Shown here piece after piece: positions 26,728 to 42,062 of a stretch of 64,000 nucleotides of DNA (the stretch's first letter is position 1; each line of letters opens with the position of its first letter). A program made the position numbers and the translations under genes. The notes under the pieces were generated by a model. It saw only the letters and a program-made list of their open reading frames with translations, did no database searches and was not told where the DNA came from. The stretch comes from Parerythrobacter lutipelagi (GTDB taxonomy: Bacteria; Pseudomonadota; Alphaproteobacteria; Sphingomonadales; Sphingomonadaceae): positions 1,560,001 to 1,624,000 of the forward strand of contig NZ_SKCJ01000001.1 in NCBI RefSeq assembly GCF_005434975.1. Direction: 5' to 3'.

Positions 26728-26994
26728 TTATTGAGCGCCTGCTGCTTCTTCCATTTCGTCGCCAGCTTCTTCCAGAGCTTCGTTGCCGGTGGCTTCGCCT
26801 TGCGCTTCCATGGCTTCGCCCTTGGCGTTCATGGCGTCATCCGCATCTTCGCCGGCTTCTTCCATCGGGCCATCACCGAGAACGGGATCATTGCCCATGG
26901 CTTCGTCCATTTCTTCCCCTGCTTCTTCATTCGGGCCTTCGCAGGCTGCAATGGTGAAAGCGAACGGGATCATGGCAAGTGCAAGTTTCTTCAT
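26728..26994 (-). CDS. small acidic lipoprotein (paralogue 3 of 3)
   Basis: An 88-aa exported lipoprotein. The signal peptide MKKLALAMIPFAFTIAAC ends in a lipobox Cys at residue 18. The mature part is rich in Glu, Asp, Ala, Met and Gly (GEEMDEAMGNDPVLGDGPME). It shares the CxGP..EEAGE start with paralogue 1. The ATG follows AGGAGGAATTCCAC, a strong site. It is the first of the tandem set on the minus strand. Confidence 0.8.
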   Translation of the reverse strand: MKKLALAMIPFAFTIAACEGPNEEAGEEMDEAMGNDPVLGDGPMEEAGEDADDAMNAKGEAMEAQGEATGNEALEEAGDEMEEAAGAQ

Positions 26995-27052
26995 GTGGAA
27001 TTCCTCCTGTTGGATTGAAAAGCAATCCCTCGCTCGCCGATTGGTTCCGCAA

Positions 27053-27247
27053 TTAGTTTTCGAAAGCGAGCAGGTCGCCCGGCTGGCAATCGAGTTCGCG
27101 GCAGATCGCCTCCAGCGTCGAAAAACGGATCGCCTTGGCCTTGCCGGTTTTCAGGATCGACAAATTGGCGAGGGTGAGGCCGACCCGTTCGGCCAGCTCG
27201 GTCAGCGTCATGCGCCGCTCGTGCAGCAGGTCGTCCAGTTTGACCAT
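27053..27247 (-). CDS. XRE/YozG-type helix-turn-helix regulator
   Basis: A 64-aa single-domain DNA-binding protein. The HTH spans LTELAERVGLTLANLSILKT, and the end is ICRELDCQPGDLLAFE. This is the small regulator usually paired with DUF2975. The ATG at 27247 follows AAGGAA; an in-frame ATG at 27286 overlaps the DUF2975 stop (TGATG) and would add 13 residues. It probably represses its own operon at the AT-rich repeats upstream of the 42-aa gene. Confidence 0.88.
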   Translation of the reverse strand: MVKLDDLLHERRMTLTELAERVGLTLANLSILKTGKAKAIRFSTLEAICRELDCQPGDLLAFEN

Positions 27248-27285
27248 GATCCGTGTTCCTTGTTCGCTTGTTGTTGCAGGTGCCA

Positions 27286-27837
27286 TCAGACGGTTCCTTC
27301 CAGATCTTCGCGCATCGCGGCGCCGTGGCGGAAGACACGGGCGAGGATGAACAGGACAAGGATGAGCAGCAGCCCGCCGCCTGCAAAATCGACATCCGCG
27401 TTGAAGTGAACATCTTCGCCAAGATCGCCCGCGACGCCCGCAATCCAGGTCGCGATGCCGCCGACAATCAATGCGAGGACATTGCCTGCCACAGCGACCC
27501 AGCCCATCCGGTTCAGACGCCTGGCGTTTTCTGGCACGAAGGGATCGCCCTCGCCGACAGTGCCGATTATCTTCCACAGAAGGGAGAGAAAATGGACCAG
27601 CAGACCAAGCAAGCCGGTTACTCCGAGCAGCAGCAGGCTCAGGATCCAGAAAAAGGTGGCGGGGACGGGCCCTTTGCCTTCGGCGACCATTTCTGCGGCA
27701 ATCGTACCCTGGAAAATCGGGATGGCTACAGCGCCTAGCAAAACGAAGAACGCGGCAAAGGCGCACACGCCCATGACGAAAGCGAGGACGACCTTGGCGG
27801 CGAGAAGCAGCGGATCGTTCGAGCGGGATTCGGACAT
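27286..27837 (-). CDS. DUF2975 membrane protein
   Basis: A 183-aa inner membrane protein with four membrane segments, for example VVLAFVMGVCAFAAFFVLL and ILSLLLLGVTGLLGLLVHFL. A conserved cytoplasmic loop has DPFVPENARRLNRMGWVA, typical of DUF2975. The ATG follows AAAGGAAA. It is translated just before the HTH regulator and 26 bases after the 42-aa peptide. DUF2975/HTH pairs are thought to act together, with the membrane protein influencing the regulator; the signal is unknown. Confidence 0.88.
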   Translation of the reverse strand: MSESRSNDPLLLAAKVVLAFVMGVCAFAAFFVLLGAVAIPIFQGTIAAEMVAEGKGPVPATFFWILSLLLLGVTGLLGLLVHFLSLLWKIIGTVGEGDPFVPENARRLNRMGWVAVAGNVLALIVGGIATWIAGVAGDLGEDVHFNADVDFAGGGLLLILVLFILARVFRHGAAMREDLEGTV

Positions 27838-27863
27838 TATCGGTTTCCTTTCAGTCCGGCGGA

Positions 27864-27992
27864 TCAGGCTAGGGCGGGCATGGCGAAAGTGGCCGCTTCG
27901 GCTGCCGGTACGGTGATGACCGGAGCCCAGGTGGCGATGACGATGAAGACGGCTGCGAAAGCGGCCAGCGAGTTGTGTGCGAAACGTGTCAT
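27864..27992 (-). CDS. 42-aa small membrane or exported peptide
   Basis: A short frame with one hydrophobic segment (LAAFAAVFIVIATWAPVITV) after MTRFAHNS. It ends TFAMPALA. The ATG follows AAGGAGATCGATA, close to an ideal ribosome binding site. It is the first gene of the operon, 26 bases before DUF2975, and lies directly downstream of the putative operator repeats. It is either a single-pass peptide or a cleaved signal-like peptide (possible site after PAAEA). It may modulate DUF2975, which is inference. Confidence 0.72.
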   Translation of the reverse strand: MTRFAHNSLAAFAAVFIVIATWAPVITVPAAEAATFAMPALA

Positions 27993-28012
27993 TATCGATC
28001 TCCTTGATGTTC

Positions 28013-28030
28013 AATATCGATAATCAATAA
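28013..28030 (-). promoter_or_regulatory. putative operator, copy 1
   Basis: AATATCGATAATCAATAA, 21 bases upstream of the 42-aa gene start. A second copy lies 45 bp away at 28058-28075, with 15 of 18 positions identical. Both are in an AT-rich stretch between divergent genes. The likely ligand is the operon's own HTH regulator. Confidence 0.55.
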
Positions 28031-28057
28031 GGGCGATTCGATTTATTGTCAAACGAT

Positions 28058-28075
28058 AATATCGAAAAACAATAT
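28058..28075 (-). promoter_or_regulatory. putative operator, copy 2
   Basis: AATATCGAAAAACAATAT, direct repeat of the copy at 28013-28030. A partial inverted match (TTATTGTCAAACG) lies between the two copies. The spacing of 45 bp, about four helical turns, fits cooperative binding. Confidence 0.55.
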
Positions 28076-28209
28076 GCCCTTGATTGTTTAGCAATATTTT
28101 CGCTGGCATCGGAGATGGGTCGGTCGACGCAAGCGGCTGGACCCCCGCGGGATTGTCCCATAGATGCTGGCCAATGGCGGCTCATGCCGCATCGGAGGGG
28201 ACACCGCAG

Positions 28210-28905
28210 ATGATCGTGCGCCGGCTATTTGTCCGACTTACGCTGTTCTACGCATTGGTCACCGGGCTGGTGTTCGGTGCGGTCACGCTCAACCCGGCGT
28301 TGGTCGATTTCCTTCCGATTGGCGGTGCGCAGACACTGCTCAGTGGCCCGGTGTCCGACCCGCTGAGCAGTGTGCGGATCGATGCCACCCGGGTGGCCAA
28401 CCTCGGCAGCTCGATCCTGTGGCTGTTCATCGCGGTATCTGGCGCATTGTTAACCACCATTCCGGTCACCTGGACCTACATCGCCAGCCGTGCGCGGAAG
28501 GAATATGATCAGGCGCTGGTCGAGACCATGATCGTCCTGCCCATTGCGGTCACATCCATCGTGGTGATGGTGCACAATTCGCTCGCGCTGGCGTTTTCGC
28601 TGGCGGGCATTGTTGGCGGCGTACGGTTCCGCAATACGCTCAAGAGCTCGGGCGATGCGATCTACATCCTGCTCGCCATCGCGATCGGGCTTGCTGCCGG
28701 TATCGGGGCGCTGGAGATCGCGCTGGTGATGACCGTCATGTTCAATTACGCGTTCACGACCCTGTGGGTAGCGGATTACGGCGCGCTGATTGGCGGGCAT
28801 CGCTACATGCGCGCGCACGACGCGGAATCGGTTGCTGCCGAGGATCATGAGAAAGACCCGGCAAAAGCATCGGACCCGCACGAGCAATCGGGCGAGGGTC
28901 GTTGA
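28210..28905 (+). CDS. DUF4956 domain-containing membrane protein
   Basis: A 231-aa inner membrane protein. It has an N-terminal segment (LTLFYALVTGLVFGAVTL), a second (ILWLFIAVSGALLTTIPVTW) and a helical region typical of DUF4956: MIVLPIAVTSIVVMVHNSLA, then AGIVGGVRFRNTLKSSGDAI. The C-terminus is a charged cytoplasmic tail. The ATG at 28210 follows GGAGGGG. DUF4956 genes are often near VTC or CotH genes; here a CotH-like gene is convergent 21 bases away. Function is unknown. Confidence 0.85.
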   Translation: MIVRRLFVRLTLFYALVTGLVFGAVTLNPALVDFLPIGGAQTLLSGPVSDPLSSVRIDATRVANLGSSILWLFIAVSGALLTTIPVTWTYIASRARKEYDQALVETMIVLPIAVTSIVVMVHNSLALAFSLAGIVGGVRFRNTLKSSGDAIYILLAIAIGLAAGIGALEIALVMTVMFNYAFTTLWVADYGALIGGHRYMRAHDAESVAAEDHEKDPAKASDPHEQSGEGR

Positions 28906-28926
28906 CCTAAGCTTACGATTTCGAGC

Positions 28927-29973
28927 CTATTCCCGGCACCTGCCGAGCAGGCGGCTTTCGATTCGATCGGCCGTCGCAACATCCTCGAAAAAGCTGCCGA
29001 GATACCGTAGCAGCGTGTCGCGGGTCCGCGTCTGCAACCCGGGGATGGCGCGCAACTCGGCCTCCATGGCCGGCCGCGCTGCACGAAATGCCTCGACCTG
29101 CTGAGGGATCAGCGCGTTGAAGCTGCAAAAGCCGCGATAAACGCGCGTTTTTACCGTGCGGATCCGGAACTGCGGATTGACGTAGGCATAGGGCGCATCG
29201 ACCCAGCCGGAGTTGTCGAAATCATAGGGGACGGGTGTGAGGTCGTTCGCTGCATCCTTTGCGGCACCAAGCAGTTTGGTGTTGTGGCAGCAGTCGGCCG
29301 GATCGGGTCCGCGGATCATCGCCCAGTCGGTGTTGCCGATCATGTACTGGAAGAGGGCAAAGCGTGCGGCATCTTGCTGGTCGAGCGTGCCTAGAGGGAT
29401 ATTGCCACTATCGGCTTCCTTACGCCCGACGCGCCGCGCGGCGTCATCGGCATCCTCGATCAGGAAGCCCCATTTGGCATCCATCATCTGTTCGTCATCG
29501 ACATAGCTCACCCGTACCAGCCGGGTTTTCAGACTGTCCGGCGTGATCGCGGCGTAAAGCCGGTAAGCGGCATATTCGCGCAGCGTTTGCTGCTCTGCAC
29601 TGGCACCGTCATTGCAGTGGGTCACCAGCTTGATCCGGTTCTGGCGATGGAACAGCGAAGCTTCGCCCGGCTTGGTTTCAAGGTCGAGCATCAGCGGCGG
29701 GAATTTGCATTTTTCCCGCTGACGCCGCGAGATTCCGCGAGCGGACAGCGCGATGGTGTGAGTCTCGCCTGCAGCGGAAAGCGTCCCCGGTTCGGGCGCG
29801 GTCGACCTCTCCGCCGAACGAACGATAGAGCGCAGCGGCCCGGAAATCGTCAGGTCCAGAGGAGCGTCGTCAGCGAACAGCGCCGTTGTCTTATCCTCTT
29901 TGGCAAGGGCGACTGTCGGCGCGCTCAAGGCAAGCAAGGCCGAAATGCCGAGCAAGACCAGCCAGCGGATCAT
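28927..29973 (-). CDS. secreted CotH-like kinase-fold protein
   Basis: A 348-aa exported protein. The signal peptide ends near TVALAK. Kinase-like elements are ALFQYMIGNTDWAMI (an N-x-D-W element) and VPYDFDNSGWVDAPYA (a D-x-D metal-binding element), with HNTKLL between them. This arrangement resembles CotH kinases. Length and several cysteines fit an extracytoplasmic protein. Its ATG overlaps the stop of the phosphatase gene (ATGA). The family assignment is by motif; the substrate is unknown. Confidence 0.7.
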   Translation of the reverse strand: MIRWLVLLGISALLALSAPTVALAKEDKTTALFADDAPLDLTISGPLRSIVRSAERSTAPEPGTLSAAGETHTIALSARGISRRQREKCKFPPLMLDLETKPGEASLFHRQNRIKLVTHCNDGASAEQQTLREYAAYRLYAAITPDSLKTRLVRVSYVDDEQMMDAKWGFLIEDADDAARRVGRKEADSGNIPLGTLDQQDAARFALFQYMIGNTDWAMIRGPDPADCCHNTKLLGAAKDAANDLTPVPYDFDNSGWVDAPYAYVNPQFRIRTVKTRVYRGFCSFNALIPQQVEAFRAARPAMEAELRAIPGLQTRTRDTLLRYLGSFFEDVATADRIESRLLGRCRE

Positions 29974-31061
29974 GGGCTGATCACCGGCTTGGCATCGTCA
30001 AGCGCAGTGGCCGACCATTGCCCGTCCTTTGCCATCCGGTGCGCCAGTGCCTTGCCGCCGATCAATTCGAGATAGCTTGGCGGGCCGCCATAATGCGCAG
30101 AAATACCGGTGTCGGCGCGGATCAGCCGGCCATCATGCGAAGCCGCGATACCTCCTATCGATGGCGTATGCCCGACCACCAGTCGCCGCGCCCCGTGATA
30201 GGCCAGTATCTGCGCCAGCTCGTCATCGACGGACACTCGTCCGCTATCGCCTTCTCCCCGCATCACATGGCCGCGATACCACAACGGGCCCAGCGGATCT
30301 TCCAGGATGGTGCGATCGATCTCATTGCCCGGCGCCAGCGCGGCAGCAATTTGCGCGTTGAGCATTTCCACCGGCACCAGTCCGCGTTCAGCACTCAGGC
30401 CGCCATGCACAAACAGCACGCCGCCCAGCTTGACCACGGCGGGGCGGCTCGCAGACCATTGACCCAGTTCGCCGCCGGGGGACCACTTGGCCCGATGCTC
30501 AATCGCGCCAAGCGGCGTTTCGGCATACCATCGATCCTTTGCTTCATCCGCGCCAACCGGCGGATTGCGCGATGCATAATATGCTTCGATCGCCGTTCGG
30601 TTTTCCCGCCACGCCCGGCCGCGCCGATAGGCCGATCGATTGTCAGCAAAGGCAGCGTATTCACCCGGATGGACGTAGCGCAGATCGCCGGACACATTCA
30701 TCGCTTCGTGATTGCCCAGCAAGACAATCACTTGGCCGCCGCTCTGTGGTGCTGCGGTTTCAAGCTCTTGCAAGTGCCGAATGATCTTGAGCGAGTCGGG
30801 TCCGCGATCGGTAATGTCGCCCAGCTGCACCAGCGCCGTATCGCCGCCGGTCCAATTGCCATCCTCGTCGATCAGGCCTGCCGCCCGGGCGATGCGTTGC
30901 CACGCTTCAAAGTCGCCGTGCAGGTCGCCGATGGCCACGATCCGGCGCGGCTCTTCCTGTGCGATAGCGGTGGCCGGGACCGCCAGACAAAGCGCAGCGG
31001 CGACTGCGGCGAACGTCAGGCGAATCAAAGCGGCCAGCCTCTTGATCCGCGCGCTGCTCAC
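29970..31061 (-). CDS. exported PPP-family (Shewanella-like) metallophosphatase
   Basis: A 363-aa calcineurin-like phosphatase with a signal peptide (LCLAVPATAIAQ). Metal-site motifs appear in order: VAIGDLHGD, LGDITDRGPDSLK, LLGNHEAMN, then VHGGLSAERG and VVGHTPSIGG. The spacing and GDxxDRG form fit the PPP Ser/Thr phosphatase superfamily, nearest to the Shewanella-like group. It probably acts in the periplasm. The GTG start lies 3 bases after the methyltransferase stop, and its own stop overlaps the CotH-like start. Confidence 0.88.
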   Translation of the reverse strand: MSSARIKRLAALIRLTFAAVAAALCLAVPATAIAQEEPRRIVAIGDLHGDFEAWQRIARAAGLIDEDGNWTGGDTALVQLGDITDRGPDSLKIIRHLQELETAAPQSGGQVIVLLGNHEAMNVSGDLRYVHPGEYAAFADNRSAYRRGRAWRENRTAIEAYYASRNPPVGADEAKDRWYAETPLGAIEHRAKWSPGGELGQWSASRPAVVKLGGVLFVHGGLSAERGLVPVEMLNAQIAAALAPGNEIDRTILEDPLGPLWYRGHVMRGEGDSGRVSVDDELAQILAYHGARRLVVGHTPSIGGIAASHDGRLIRADTGISAHYGGPPSYLELIGGKALAHRMAKDGQWSATALDDAKPVISP

Positions 31062-31064
31062 GAC

Positions 31065-32096
31065 TCAGGCTTCCCAGTGCATGACATGTTCGTCGCAATA
31101 CCAGTTTTTCACCCGAATGGCTTCACCCGCCTGGCTGCCGCGCCGGGTGATCGGCGTCAGCCGGTTGAGCCAGCTGATTTCATCCTCCGACCCGGGCCCG
31201 TTCGCATAGATCACGTCGGGCAGGAAACGCAGTTCGATCCACTGTGCGATGGCGCTGATCTCGCCGCCGCTGCTGATCAGCTCCACTGCGGAATCGGCGC
31301 TCAGTGCGGGGTCCGCCTGTGCGGTCCAGCGATAGCCGAACGCGGACTGTGGCTCGCTCCGCAAGTGGAGGCGGGGGTTGTTGCAGCGGATTGTCTGCAC
31401 CAGCGGGAAATGCCGCGCGAATGGCGACAGATCGAGCCCTTCGACATCGGCCAGCGGCGGGTCGATATCCGGGTGGCTGGCGAGCGCGATTTCGATGCTC
31501 GCGTGTTCGGGGATGAAGATTGCATCAGCGGTGCACAATTCGGCCCGCGCATGGGCCAGAGCGGTCAACACGCCTTCGCTCAATAGATTGTCGGAGAAGA
31601 TTTCCGAAATCACGCAATCGACTCCGCCGCTCAGATCGCGCCCCCGTTCGAGCTGGAATGACGGGCGGTCGATGACTGTGATCCGGTCGGCAAATCCGTT
31701 GCGGGCGATGATCTCGCGCGCCGTCGCGGCAAGGCGCGGGTCCTGTTCGCAGGCGATCACCGACGCGGCGCCCGCGCGCGCGGCCATCATTGCCAGCAGT
31801 CCTGACCCGGTACCGATATCGAGTACCCGGCGGCCCGGGACCAGCGCTTCGATCGCGGTGCGATAGGCCCGGTTGCGCCGCGCGTCCTCCAGCATCTTGG
31901 CGTGGAAACGCGGCACCCGGTGGGTTTCGAGGATGCGGCAGACCTGTTCGATGCGCGGATCGCCAGTGTTCGCAGCGCGGGCGCGTTCGACCAGTTGCAA
32001 GGCCATCGCCCGCCCGCGCTCGGCCAGCAGTTCGCTGCCGCGCTGCAACAGCTGCGCTGGATCGTTCAGTGTCGTATGTGCCGCCCTGTCAGTCAT
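31065..32096 (-). CDS. PRMT-like protein arginine methyltransferase
   Basis: A 343-aa SAM methyltransferase. The SAM motif is VLDIGTGSGLLAMMAARAGA followed by VIACEQDP. The double-Glu loop is SEIFSDNLLSEG with Glu-x8-Glu spacing, as in eukaryotic PRMTs. A C-terminal beta-barrel-like half follows. The start MTDRAAHTTL at 32096 is chosen because the upstream frame is the rpoB leader region. No signal peptide is visible, so it is cytoplasmic. It heads the operon with the phosphatase and CotH-like genes. It could instead be an L11-type methyltransferase. Confidence 0.8.
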   Translation of the reverse strand: MTDRAAHTTLNDPAQLLQRGSELLAERGRAMALQLVERARAANTGDPRIEQVCRILETHRVPRFHAKMLEDARRNRAYRTAIEALVPGRRVLDIGTGSGLLAMMAARAGAASVIACEQDPRLAATAREIIARNGFADRITVIDRPSFQLERGRDLSGGVDCVISEIFSDNLLSEGVLTALAHARAELCTADAIFIPEHASIEIALASHPDIDPPLADVEGLDLSPFARHFPLVQTIRCNNPRLHLRSEPQSAFGYRWTAQADPALSADSAVELISSGGEISAIAQWIELRFLPDVIYANGPGSEDEISWLNRLTPITRRGSQAGEAIRVKNWYCDEHVMHWEA

Positions 32097-32168
32097 TTCG
32101 GCGTCATGGCAAATCGCTGCGCGCAATGCCACCACCGAAATTGTAGAGCGAATTTGCCATTCCACCAT

Positions 32169-32197
32169 TTGACATGGCCGGGGGCAAATCCTACATG
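32169..32197 (+). promoter_or_regulatory. putative rpoBC promoter
   Basis: TTGACA - 17 bases - TACATG. The -35 is perfect and the spacing ideal; the -10 is only moderate. It lies about 220 bases upstream of rpoB. Confidence 0.5.
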
Positions 32198-32291
32198 GCG
32201 CGCAATCGCTCGCTTCGAGCAAGGCTGATTCAAGCGCGGGAATCGGCCTCAGGATGGAAGCGGCGTTTCCATATTCGCGACGCAGCAAGCT

Positions 32292-32326
32292 GCAGCAACA
32301 CCGCAGGAGCGGTGCCTTTTTGCTGC
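32292..32326 (+). promoter_or_regulatory. attenuator-like hairpin in the rpoB leader
   Basis: CACCGC-agga-GCGGTG followed by CCTTTTT resembles a small intrinsic terminator. An outer pair GCAGCAA/TTGCTGC extends the stem to 13 bp and uses part of the T run as its 3' arm. The two foldings are compatible with attenuation of rpoBC. This is a structure read by eye. Confidence 0.45.
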
Positions 32327-32427
32327 GGCTTTTTCCGCGTCCCGGACATGGTGTCCCACCGCGCAGGACAACAATTTCATATCGGCCGACGCGCGGCCGA
32401 TCTCAATATAAAGAGGCTTACCCTCCT

Positions 32428-36630
<4,203 letters not shown>

Positions 36631-36700
36631 GGGGACCAAGGTTTTTAACCTTCCCTCCACCGCTTCCGCCCCGAGAAATTCACCCGACAGGGAATAAGTC

Positions 36701-40993
<4,293 letters not shown>

Positions 40994-41026
40994 TCGCTTA
41001 GCCTGCCTCAACAGGCAGCCAGAAAA

Positions 41027-41066
41027 GACCCCGCCGGAGTTCGCGCTCCGGCGGGGTTTTCTTTTG
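41027..41066 (+). terminator. rpoBC terminator 1
   Basis: ACCCCGCCGGAG-ttcgcg-CTCCGGCGGGGT followed by TTTCTTTT, a perfect 12-bp stem 34 bases after the rpoC stop. Confidence 0.93.
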
Positions 41067-41089
41067 CAGGGAGTTTGGCGGAGGCAAAG

Positions 41090-41130
41090 AATAACCCCGC
41101 CGGAGAGTTGGAGGCTCCGGCGGGGTTATT
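41090..41130. terminator. terminator 2, near-copy of terminator 1
   Basis: AATAACCCCGCCGGAG-N9-CTCCGGCGGGGTTATT, a perfect 16-bp inverted repeat. Its core is identical to the rpoC terminator 60 bases upstream. The A/T-rich stem ends allow it to work for both rpoC and the convergent Tad genes. Confidence 0.82.
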
Positions 41131-41175
41131 GCGACACCGAAGGGAAGTTGGGAGGTCCTTCGGCTGAGTGGCTCG

Positions 41176-41580
41176 TCATTCGGGAAGGTAGACGCGCCGT
41201 TCTGCCTTGGCTGGGATCGATCCGAGGTCTACGAACACCAGATTGACAGGGATGGAGTAACGTGTTGACAGATCGACATATTTCGTCCCGTTCGACGAAG
41301 TGCCGTTCTGGATCGACAACGTGACGGTGCCCGATGCCTCGGTCTTGAGCAGTTCGTCATCGAAGATCGTCTGCATCTCGCTCTGGCTCGGAGTGGGAAA
41401 GATTGCCGCGTCGCGTGCAACCTCGTCGATCGCATTCTCGACCGAGTTCTTGGCGAAGAAATAGACCCCCATGTTGAGCACGCCGAGTAGCAGCGTGATC
41501 AGCACCGGCAGAATCAAAGCAAATTCGGTGAGAGCTGCGCCGCGGCTGTCGCGGGCAAGTGTGGCGGTCTTCCGGATCAT
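41176..41580 (-). CDS. TadE-like pseudopilin
   Basis: A 134-aa membrane-anchored protein. A charged N-terminus (TATLARDSRGAALTEFALIL) leads into a hydrophobic helix (LPVLITLLLGVLNMGVYFFA). This RGxxxxEFAL form is the TadE pseudopilin motif. The outer part is beta-rich. It overlaps the next TadE-like gene by four bases. It would be a minor pilin or envelope factor of Flp/Tad pili, but no tadA, tadB or cpaB gene is in the window. Confidence 0.85.
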   Translation of the reverse strand: MIRKTATLARDSRGAALTEFALILPVLITLLLGVLNMGVYFFAKNSVENAIDEVARDAAIFPTPSQSEMQTIFDDELLKTEASGTVTLSIQNGTSSNGTKYVDLSTRYSIPVNLVFVDLGSIPAKAERRVYLPE

Positions 41581-42062
41581 GATATCGGCAACCTTACGAC
41601 AACAGATCCGCTGAGGGTCGAGGTCTGGACGAAGTCCGCGATGCCATCGATGTCCAGAATCGGCTGATATTCATCCTTGACGTCAATCTGCATATACTGC
41701 GCTTCGAGGTCGGACAGACCAGGGCAATCGACCAGACCACTAGTGTATTTAGCCGCGTTGCATTCGGTCCATTTGGTGATCGTGATGGCCGACGTATTCA
41801 GCCCGCTCAGCGCGGTGATCTGCGCTTTTATGTCGCTTTCCGACGGCAGCGTCTCGCCATTGGCGATTACGAAATCTGCCCCGGCCTGCGCGTGCTGCTG
41901 CAAATGCATCTTGTGGGCAAAACCGGACACCAGATCGACTGCGCCCAGCGCAACCATCGATAACACTGGCAGCACGATGGCCAGTTCGATGGTTGCAGTT
42001 CCGCGGCGGTCGCCGAGGAAAGGGTTTGCCCGGCGGATCAGATTGGCAAGGGGGGTGATCAT
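41577..42062 (-). CDS. TadE/TadF-like pseudopilin
   Basis: A 161-aa protein with GDRRGTATIELAIVLPVLSM, the TadE/F prepilin-like motif with Glu at the expected position. The C-terminal part is soluble with Cys residues (ECNAAKYTSGLVDCPGL). Its ATG overlaps the TadG-like stop (ATGA). The start at 42062 is chosen for this overlap and the motif position. It probably joins its neighbours in a pilus or secretion apparatus. Confidence 0.85.
   Translation of the reverse strand: MITPLANLIRRANPFLGDRRGTATIELAIVLPVLSMVALGAVDLVSGFAHKMHLQQHAQAGADFVIANGETLPSESDIKAQITALSGLNTSAITITKWTECNAAKYTSGLVDCPGLSDLEAQYMQIDVKDEYQPILDIDGIADFVQTSTLSGSVVVRLPIS

Larger units (their letters stand above)
32097..32427. other. 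331-base divergent region between the PRMT-like gene and rpoB
   Basis: No gene was found here. On the plus strand it holds a putative promoter at 32169-32197 and a hairpin with a T run at 32292-32326, so it looks like a long rpoB leader. The promoter of the minus-strand methyltransferase operon should also be here but was not pinpointed. Confidence 0.6.
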
